This document shows, one piece after another, positions 1-5,277 of a stretch of 5,277 bases of DNA. The notes beneath the pieces are model-generated. The model was not told where the DNA came from. It saw nothing but the letters and a program-made list of their open reading frames with translations, and did no database searches. Positions within the stretch are counted from its first letter, which is position 1. Every line of letters starts with the position of its first letter. The DNA is from Labilibaculum sp. (GTDB lineage: Bacteria; Bacteroidota; Bacteroidia; Bacteroidales; Marinifilaceae). The stretch is taken from the NCBI GenBank assembly GCA_016743925.1, contig JADGFH010000458.1, positions 1 through 5,277 on the forward strand, read 5' to 3'. A program made the translations under genes and the position numbers.

Positions 1-1465
1 TTTCAGGATGTTGAGCTGCTACATTTTTTTTTTTTTTTTTATCTTCCTTCAAATTGTACAATTCAATAGCCATATTTCCTTTTTTGATGTTACGGCGTAT
101 GGCTTTCCAATCGCCCATACGAACTGCTTGTTCCCCTTTTAGTTCAGGAAACTCCCAATACAAATATTCATGTTCCTTTTGTTCTCCTTTTCCTAGCAAG
201 GCAGGCAGAAAACTAATACCATCAGAATCAGCAGGGGTAGATACTTTGGCAATTTCACAAAGGGTTGGCAATACATCCCAAAATGCAGATATATGATCTG
301 AACTGCTTCCTGGATTTATATTTCCAGGCCATGAAGCAATCATAGGCACTCTTATTCCACCTTCCTGAACGAAACACTTACCCCAACCACGTTCACTCTT
401 AAACGGTCCTCCACTTTTAAACCATGGAGAATCTGTACCTCCATTAAAGGTTGGTCCATTATCGCTGGTAAAAATGATCAGTGTATTCTCATAAATGCCT
501 AAATCTTTTAACTTTTTAATCATCTCTCCTACTTGCTCATCCAAATAGGAAATCATAGCGGCATAGGTGGCGTGTGGTTTATGACAAGGGAAATAGCCAC
601 GGTTTCCGACGTATTCCTTTTCGTCTCCAAATTTCTTACTATAATGATCTATCCATCGTTTTGGGGCCTGAAGCGGTGCATGCGGAATTGGTGTCGCATA
701 ATAAAGAAAGAAAGGATCTTTCTGATTCTCCTCAATGAATTTCAATGTTTCATCAAACATAACATCAGGCGAATAAGTAGCAAGATCGTATTTCTCATAA
801 CTTTTTGGATCTTTAGGATCAGCTCCTTTGTTTAGTCTGGTATTGGGAGCAAGGGTATCATTCCCCAAATAAATTCGATTCTCATTTTTATACAGATGAA
901 CCGGATAATAAGTGTGAGCCTGTCGCTGACAATTATAACCACAGAAAAAATCGAAACCTTGTTTTGTTGGTATACCATGAGTATTGGGTGCACCTAGTCC
1001 CCACTTTCCAACTGCTGCTGTTTTGTATCCTCCATTTTGCAGCAAACGGCCAATGGTATTTGTTCCTACAGGAATTGGACGTTGGCCTTCCAAAGTAGAA
1101 TCCTTCACCATCTCCTTGTAATCCCACACCTTACCGCGTTCTCTCCACTCATCGTTCCCACGGATGTAAGCATGTCCTGAATGTTTCCCTGTAAGAAGCA
1201 CACATCGGGAAGGCGCACAAACGGGTGCACCTGAGTAGTGCTGGGTAAAACGCATTCCGTCCTTAGCCAATTGGTCAATATTGGGTGTTTCGATCAACTG
1301 CTGACCGTAAGATCCCAATTCGCCATAACCTAAATCATCTGCCAGTATATATATGATATTGGGCTTTTTTTGTTCCAATTTCTTTTGTTTTGCAGTGCAG
1401 GAAGGTAAAAAAAGTAAAACTGCTACACCGATACCAATAATTAATTTGTAATTGATTGCATTCAT
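1..1465 (-). CDS. Sulfatase, S1 family, predicted lipoprotein (3' end cut by window edge)
   Basis: Predicted formylglycine-dependent sulfatase that hydrolyses sulfate esters on a glycan. The frame is open from ATG 1465 to the left edge: 488 codons are visible, with perhaps a few tens of C-terminal residues missing. Residues 1-23 form a lipoprotein signal (hydrophobic stretch, then LPSC, Cys23). The next residues are Lys-rich rather than acidic, so a surface-export signal is not evident. Motifs seen: ADDLGYG (metal Asp43, Asp44), CAPSR with Cys83 as the formylglycine precursor, followed by LLTG, GKWGLG (Lys154), QAH (His184), PIPHAP (His262), TSDNGP (Asp335, Asn336), GK before EGGIRVP (Lys363), and the C-terminal pattern MGDWKAIR then ELYNL. 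GKWGLG replaces the common GKWHLG. The start is bounded by an in-frame TAG; GTG directly before the ATG is a less likely alternative. It lies 51 bp after the other sulfatase. Residues 476-480 are five Lys encoded by a 17-A run. Family is clear; sulfated substrate and S1 subfamily are not determined. Confidence 0.93.
   Translation of the reverse strand, partial: MNAINYKLIIGIGVAVLLFLPSCTAKQKKLEQKKPNIIYILADDLGYGELGSYGQQLIETPNIDQLAKDGMRFTQHYSGAPVCAPSRCVLLTGKHSGHAYIRGNDEWRERGKVWDYKEMVKDSTLEGQRPIPVGTNTIGRLLQNGGYKTAAVGKWGLGAPNTHGIPTKQGFDFFCGYNCQRQAHTYYPVHLYKNENRIYLGNDTLAPNTRLNKGADPKDPKSYEKYDLATYSPDVMFDETLKFIEENQKDPFFLYYATPIPHAPLQAPKRWIDHYSKKFGDEKEYVGNRGYFPCHKPHATYAAMISYLDEQVGEMIKKLKDLGIYENTLIIFTSDNGPTFNGGTDSPWFKSGGPFKSERGWGKCFVQEGGIRVPMIASWPGNINPGSSSDHISAFWDVLPTLCEIAKVSTPADSDGISFLPALLGKGEQKEHEYLYWEFPELKGEQAVRMGDWKAIRRNIKKGNMAIELYNLKEDKKKKKNVAAQHPE
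24..40 (-). repeat. Homopolymeric A17 tract (coding strand) inside the sulfatase gene
   Basis: Seventeen consecutive T on the + strand, read as A17 in the gene. It encodes five Lys codons and the first two bases of an Asn codon. With 17 bases the frame continues as NVAAQHPE, which matches the usual pattern near the C-terminus of this sulfatase family (Leu-Tyr-Asn-Leu, Asp, five residues, Asn, Val/Leu, Ala), so the length shown is probably correct or differs by a multiple of three. Such runs are prone to replication and polymerase slippage and to sequencing error. Confidence 0.95.
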
Positions 1466-1516
1466 CACTCTGTTGTTAGTCTATTTTTTTTATTATATAT
1501 CTCTAATTTATTGCAC
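1466..1516 (-). other. 51-bp intergenic gap between the two sulfatase genes
   Basis: A short AT-rich spacer holding several stop codons in the frame of the downstream gene (TAA, TAA, TAA, TAG on the coding strand) and an A8 run. I find no inverted repeat able to form a terminator, no Bacteroidota-type promoter (TTTG near -33 with TAnnTTTG near -7), and only a weak purine patch (AGAG) just before the start. The two sulfatase genes are therefore most simply read from the same transcript. Confidence 0.6.
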
Positions 1517-2815
1517 TTAATTAGTATTTTCCTTACTAAACAAGATCTCTAGGAAGGATGCCATTTCTACCTCTTCGTTAATAAGATTATAACACTCACC
1601 AATATCCTGATTCAAATTATAAAGCTCTTTCTGCCCCTTTTTAATCAACAATTTCCAAGCTCCTTTTCGTACTCCTTCTAGAATACCCATTTTAGAATAG
1701 TAAAAGAAAACGGTCTCTTTATTAAACTCTCTCTCGGGCTGCATAATGTAATCTGTAATATCCTTACCATCTGTCTCTATGGCTTCACAGCCAGTTAAAG
1801 AAGCAATGGTGGGAAGAATATCCATGGTCGAAGTAATTTGTGTGCAAATTCCCCCATTAACAGTTTTATTTTTCCAATACATAATACAAGGTTCTCGCAT
1901 TCCTCCCTCATAGGTGGTTCCCTTGCCATCACGTAATGGTCCTGCCGATCCTCCTTCTGTTTTATATACTAACCAAGGACCATTATCGGATGTAAAAATG
2001 ACCAATGTATTCTCATCAATTTTAAGTTTTTCCAATTTCTTAATAATCTGCCCTACACTCCAATCTACTTCGCTAACGGCATCACCATATTTCCCTCGTA
2101 AACTTTTGCCCTTAAATTTATCCGAAGCATATACAGGTACGTGAGGCATAGGATGAGCCATATACAAAAAGAAAGGAGATTTTCTATTTTCTTCTATAAA
2201 ACCCAAAGCCTTGTCTGTAAGCCTAGTGGTCAACTGAGTTTGATCGGGATCAAGTTCTAAGGTATCGCTATTATGCATTAAGGGAAGTTGATATTTGTAA
2301 TTTTTTCTTCCCAATATTTGCTGTTCCTTCCGACTCATGTCATTGCTGAAGGGAGTTCCCCAGAAATAATCAAACCCATTGGAAGTTGGAAGAAATTCCT
2401 CCAAATGTCCCAGATGCCATTTCCCGATACATGCTGTTTTGTAATTTTGAGTTTTCAAAATAGTAGCAATTGTTGGGTATTTAGAACTTAATCCTGTTTT
2501 GGAATTGGGGAATAGAACCCCTTTGTGTAAATCTGTTTTTTTAGGATAAAGTCCCGTAAGTAGTGCCGCTCTTGAGGGAGAACATACTGGTGAAGCAACA
2601 TAAAACTGCGTAAGTTTAACCCCATTACTTGCCATATTATCCAGGTTAGGGGTTTTGATTGTAGGATTGCCATAACAGGAAAGGTCACCATATCCCAAAT
2701 CGTCAGCAAAAATAATAATCACATTAGGTTTTTTTTGCTTTTTGGCTTCAGCCTGACCTCCTAAAATAGTCGTTAAGGCAAGCAATGATATAAGTGCTTT
2801 TTTAAAAAATATCAT
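1517..2815 (-). CDS. Arylsulfatase A-like sulfatase, S1 family, secreted/periplasmic
   Basis: Predicted formylglycine-dependent sulfatase of 432 residues removing O-sulfate from a glycan in the periplasm or outside the cell. The N-terminus has Lys residues, a hydrophobic core and an Ala-Glu-Ala cleavage site after residue 24, with no lipobox, so signal peptidase I export is expected. Counting from ATG 2815, the full S1 active site is visible: Asp38-Asp39 in FADDLGYG, Cys78 in CSPSR followed by LLTG (formylglycine precursor), Lys132 and His134 in GKWHLG, His225 in MPHVP, Asp277-Asn278 in TSDNGP, and Lys298 in GKGTTYEGGMREP. Order and spacing follow human arylsulfatase A, as does TPFSNDM near residue 154. 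The C-terminus has the usual KGAWKLL and ELYNL strands. A start three codons upstream (TTG 2824) is in frame, but ATG gives an equally good signal peptide without a rare start codon. It follows the GH20 gene after a hairpin. Specificity is unknown. Confidence 0.94.
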   Translation of the reverse strand: MIFFKKALISLLALTTILGGQAEAKKQKKPNVIIIFADDLGYGDLSCYGNPTIKTPNLDNMASNGVKLTQFYVASPVCSPSRAALLTGLYPKKTDLHKGVLFPNSKTGLSSKYPTIATILKTQNYKTACIGKWHLGHLEEFLPTSNGFDYFWGTPFSNDMSRKEQQILGRKNYKYQLPLMHNSDTLELDPDQTQLTTRLTDKALGFIEENRKSPFFLYMAHPMPHVPVYASDKFKGKSLRGKYGDAVSEVDWSVGQIIKKLEKLKIDENTLVIFTSDNGPWLVYKTEGGSAGPLRDGKGTTYEGGMREPCIMYWKNKTVNGGICTQITSTMDILPTIASLTGCEAIETDGKDITDYIMQPEREFNKETVFFYYSKMGILEGVRKGAWKLLIKKGQKELYNLNQDIGECYNLINEEVEMASFLEILFSKENTN

Positions 2816-2868
2816 AAATTTCAATTTTCAACTCTTGTTAATTATTTACCGATTTAATCTTATAAATT

Positions 2869-2908
2869 GGATAGCAATACCGTTCCTTTTCGAACCGTAT
2901 TGCTATCC
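2869..2908 (-). repeat. Intergenic inverted repeat, predicted RNA hairpin between GH20 and sulfatase genes
   Basis: Arms 2869-2880 (GGATAGCAATAC) and 2897-2908 are perfect 12-bp inverted complements. After one mismatch (2881 against 2896) the pairing continues for 4 bp (2882-2885 with 2892-2895) around a 6-nt loop. In the transcript the hairpin starts 26 nt past the GH20 stop codon and ends about 53 nt before the sulfatase ATG. The sequence after it (AATTTATAAG on the coding strand) is AU-rich but has no run of U, so it is not a textbook intrinsic terminator. Possible roles are partial termination, protection of the upstream mRNA 3' end, or an RNase processing site. The structure is seen; the role is inferred. 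Confidence 0.85.
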
Positions 2909-2934
2909 GTATTTAAAAATCAATTTGAGGAAAA

Positions 2935-5232
2935 TTAATAAGCGTAATTAGCCTTTGTTAGCTTCTTAAACTTCTTCTCTCCTGCTCTACGCATCTTGAT
3001 AACTGGTCCATTCCATGATTGCGGCCATCCACCAATGATATTGTTTAGGTAAATCAATTTGACTTCGTGTTTTCCCTTTCCAAGAGCAACAGAAGCATTG
3101 TTTCTTGAAAAACGTTTCACTTCACCGTCGTTGTTTACTAACAATTTTCCATCCAGATAAAATTGATCGATATTGGTATTGAATTCATATACACCATCGT
3201 CAAAAATCTCAATATAGCCTGTATAAACAGATGCTGATGGTTGTAAATAGGCAGAAGAACGTCCTTTCTTTTTCTTGCTTTTCACCTCTTTCTCTGGCTG
3301 ACGATTTTCCCAGTTTGTCACCTTCTCAATATCAGCTACACGAATAAAATTCCCTTCGGCATATTTTTCTTTCAATCCCTGATTGGATGTTGCCACTTTC
3401 TTGCCAAGCACATAGTTCTGCTTTTTCAGTTCAATCTTACGAATTTTACCCATTTTACCTGTATTCAGGATACAGGCAATCTGTATGTTTGCATTATCTG
3501 TAAACACAAAAGGTTCATTATATACTTTCGATTTGGCATTTGGTTCCGTACCGTCAAGTGTATAGATCATTTTCACAGGTCTAGTTGTGCTGAATTCAAT
3601 ATTCACAGAATCAACAAATACCACTTGATTAAAAGGTCCTTCTGGCTGCGGAATGTGATAATTCACATCATGTAAATCCATTCTCACAAACTGATTATCC
3701 ATTCTCTTAAGAAAATCCTCATAATTCTTTAGTCCTTTTTGAGTCCAGTTAACCTCAGCAAGAGCTATGATTCTTGGGTAAACACGGTATTCTATCAATT
3801 CTTGTGTGTACATGTACTCCGACCATACGTTTCCTTGTGTGCCCAGTACATGCTTAGCCATTTTCGAATCTAGTTTTTCAGGTACCGGCTCGTAAGAATA
3901 GGATTCTTCCAATGTTGTATATCCACCAATAGCAACTGGCTCTACCTCATTATTTCCTTGGTAGTGATCCAGATAACACCAGTTTCCAGGTGTCATCACT
4001 ACATCGTGACCGTGGGTTGCGGCTTCTATTCCACCTTTTTCACCTCGCCATGACATTACCGCTGCCGATTCTGCCAATCCACCTTCTAAAATCTCATCCC
4101 AACCAATCATTTTTTTACCATGGGACACTAGGATTTTTTCAATGCGTTTCACAAAATAACTTTGCAGTTCATGTTCGTCCGCCAATCCCTCTTTTTCCAT
4201 TCGCTTCTGACACAGTGGACATTCTTCCCAACGCGACTTAGGACACTCATCTCCGCCAATATGAAAATATGGGGATGGAAACAATTCCACTACCTCTTCA
4301 ATAATATCTTCTAAAAATTTAAACGTCTCTTCTTTGCCGGCACAATACACATCAGCTTCCACTCCCCATATTTTACGAACCTTAAATGGACCGCCAGTAC
4401 AGGAATATTCAGGATAGGCTGTTAAGGCCGCCAATGCGTGCCCTGGTAATTCAATTTCCGGTACTACATCAATCATACGATCTGCTGCATAGGCCACAAT
4501 ATCTTTTACCTGCTCATGGGTATAAAATCCGCCATATTCATGGCCTTCTCCTTCTTTTCTCTTCGAACCTATTTCCGCAAGAAGTGGGTATTTTTTAATT
4601 TCAATTCGCCATCCTTGATCTTCTGTCAGGTGCCAGTGGAAGGTATTCATCTTGAACATGGCCATCATGTCCAGATGCTTTTTGATGTTTTCAACTGGAA
4701 CAAAATGACGACATACATCTAGGTGCATGCCTCTCCATTTGAATCTTGGTTCATCATTAATCTCCACAGCTGGGATACTCCAGTTGATATCCTCAACCAA
4801 TTCCGTACTTTCAATTTCGGCTGGGAACAATTGCAAAAGTGTCTGTAATCCGTAGAAAACACCTTTGAAACTTTTTCCTTCAACCAATACTCCTTTTGTA
4901 CTTGCCTTCAAAGTATATCCTTCTTCTCCAGTTTTTAACTCTCTATTTAATCTCACTGTTATGGCACTTTCAGCCTCCTTTTTTACAGCGAGATCAAATC
5001 CTGTTGAAGTTTTCATTTTTGACTGAAAAAAAGCAATCACATTTCTCAACTCTTCCTGTTCAATCACAAAAACAGTCTTGGCATTGAGCTGAAATTGTCC
5101 TTTATTCACTTGCAAAGAATTTGGTTTTGGAACAATGCTTATTCCTTTGTTGTATTCCATCACTTTAGGGGGAGATGTACAGGCCGATAAAATCACAAAT
5201 CCTAACAAAATCACTAACAGTTTACTTTTCAT
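2935..5232 (-). CDS. Beta-N-acetylhexosaminidase, GH20, lipoprotein with C-terminal PA14-like domain
   Basis: Exo-acting beta-hexosaminidase of 765 residues that releases terminal beta-linked GlcNAc or GalNAc through substrate-assisted catalysis by the 2-acetamido group. Residues 1-18 are a lipoprotein signal ending in LSAC (Cys18), implying an outer-membrane anchor. Domains in order: GH20b-type N-terminal domain (about 30-155), TIM-barrel catalytic domain (about 163-510), a chitobiase C-terminal/Fn3-associated type beta domain (about 540-603, with YTLDGTEP), and a PA14-like domain (about 615-755, with DDGVYEF and FYLDGKLL). Active-site residues visible: Arg167 in WRGMHLD, the Asp328-Glu329 pair in HIGGDE, Trp378, Trp395, Tyr420 and Asp422 in YLD, and Trp470 and Glu472 in WSE, in the order known from Streptomyces GH20 enzymes. 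A Lys-rich segment (650-657) sits within the PA14-like region. Upstream in-frame TGA and TAA codons and no other start fix ATG 5232. First gene of the visible cluster. GlcNAc versus GalNAc preference cannot be told. Confidence 0.96.
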   Translation of the reverse strand: MKSKLLVILLGFVILSACTSPPKVMEYNKGISIVPKPNSLQVNKGQFQLNAKTVFVIEQEELRNVIAFFQSKMKTSTGFDLAVKKEAESAITVRLNRELKTGEEGYTLKASTKGVLVEGKSFKGVFYGLQTLLQLFPAEIESTELVEDINWSIPAVEINDEPRFKWRGMHLDVCRHFVPVENIKKHLDMMAMFKMNTFHWHLTEDQGWRIEIKKYPLLAEIGSKRKEGEGHEYGGFYTHEQVKDIVAYAADRMIDVVPEIELPGHALAALTAYPEYSCTGGPFKVRKIWGVEADVYCAGKEETFKFLEDIIEEVVELFPSPYFHIGGDECPKSRWEECPLCQKRMEKEGLADEHELQSYFVKRIEKILVSHGKKMIGWDEILEGGLAESAAVMSWRGEKGGIEAATHGHDVVMTPGNWCYLDHYQGNNEVEPVAIGGYTTLEESYSYEPVPEKLDSKMAKHVLGTQGNVWSEYMYTQELIEYRVYPRIIALAEVNWTQKGLKNYEDFLKRMDNQFVRMDLHDVNYHIPQPEGPFNQVVFVDSVNIEFSTTRPVKMIYTLDGTEPNAKSKVYNEPFVFTDNANIQIACILNTGKMGKIRKIELKKQNYVLGKKVATSNQGLKEKYAEGNFIRVADIEKVTNWENRQPEKEVKSKKKKGRSSAYLQPSASVYTGYIEIFDDGVYEFNTNIDQFYLDGKLLVNNDGEVKRFSRNNASVALGKGKHEVKLIYLNNIIGGWPQSWNGPVIKMRRAGEKKFKKLTKANYAY

Positions 5233-5277
5233 TACTATATAAATTTTAGTTTGTTCCTCTTTTCAATCTACTTCTTA
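5233..5277 (-). other. Partial upstream region of the GH20 gene
   Basis: Only 45 bp before the GH20 start are present. They are A-rich on the coding strand, with a purine patch GAGGAA about 20 nt before the ATG, too far for a normal ribosome binding site. No TAnnTTTG promoter element is visible. The last three bases read TAA on the minus strand and could end an upstream gene, but nothing else supports this. Whether GH20 opens the operon cannot be decided here. Confidence 0.35.

Noticed and set aside
24..40. Frameshift or pseudogene at the A17 run
   Set aside because: Counting the run gives 17 bases, which keeps the frame; NVAAQHPE follows in register with the spacing usual for the family, so no frameshift is needed in the sequence as given.
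54..835. Plus-strand open frames of 80 and 100 codons opposite the truncated sulfatase
   Set aside because: They lie antisense to a frame with a continuous set of sulfatase motifs, have no recognisable protein features, and their composition follows from the complement of the real gene.
2816..2824. TTG start for the middle sulfatase at 2824
   Set aside because: An ATG three codons downstream (2815) leaves a complete signal peptide, and no ribosome binding site favours TTG.
1517..2824. Recent tandem duplication of the two sulfatases
   Set aside because: They share only family motifs; signal type, active-site His, central region and length all differ.
2869..2908. Classical rho-independent terminator after GH20
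   Set aside because: The stem is strong, but the downstream sequence on the coding strand has no U tract, so I list it as a hairpin of uncertain role.
5233..5265. Sigma70-like TTGAAA and TTATAT boxes before the GH20 gene
   Set aside because: The transcript would start almost at the ATG with no leader, and the main sigma factor of Bacteroidota uses a different consensus; chance matches are expected in such AT-rich sequence.

Overview
The window holds three genes, all on the minus strand and all pointing toward position 1. In transcription order they are a GH20 beta-N-acetylhexosaminidase lipoprotein (5232 to 2935), a soluble secreted arylsulfatase A-like sulfatase (2815 to 1517), and a second sulfatase that is a predicted lipoprotein and runs off the left edge (1465 to below 1). 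About 96% of the bases are coding. The gaps are 119 bp (from the ATG at 2815) and 51 bp, so one operon is likely, though the first gap contains a strong inverted repeat.

The organism is very probably a member of Bacteroidota. The DNA is AT-rich, the gene leaders are A-rich with no clear Shine-Dalgarno sequence, exported enzymes carry lipoprotein signals, and GH20 plus S1 sulfatase clusters are typical of polysaccharide utilization loci in this phylum. Genus, and whether the source is marine or gut, cannot be read from this sequence. No SusC/SusD pair, regulator or sulfatase-maturating enzyme lies in the window, so this would be an internal piece of such a locus.

Together the enzymes fit stepwise, exo-acting breakdown of a sulfated glycan containing GlcNAc or GalNAc (for example mucin O-glycans, glycosaminoglycans or a marine sulfated glycan). 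The sulfatases would remove O-sulfates that block access, and the hexosaminidase would release the terminal beta-linked amino sugar. The substrate itself is inference.

The most unusual feature is an uninterrupted run of 17 A (coding strand) inside the downstream sulfatase gene at 24-40. At this length the reading frame is intact and the family motif resumes in register, but loss or gain of a single A leads to a stop within a few codons. The second notable feature is the 40-bp hairpin at 2869-2908 between the first two genes. I saw no RNA genes, mobile elements, CRISPR arrays or wholly new system; the gene content itself is conventional.
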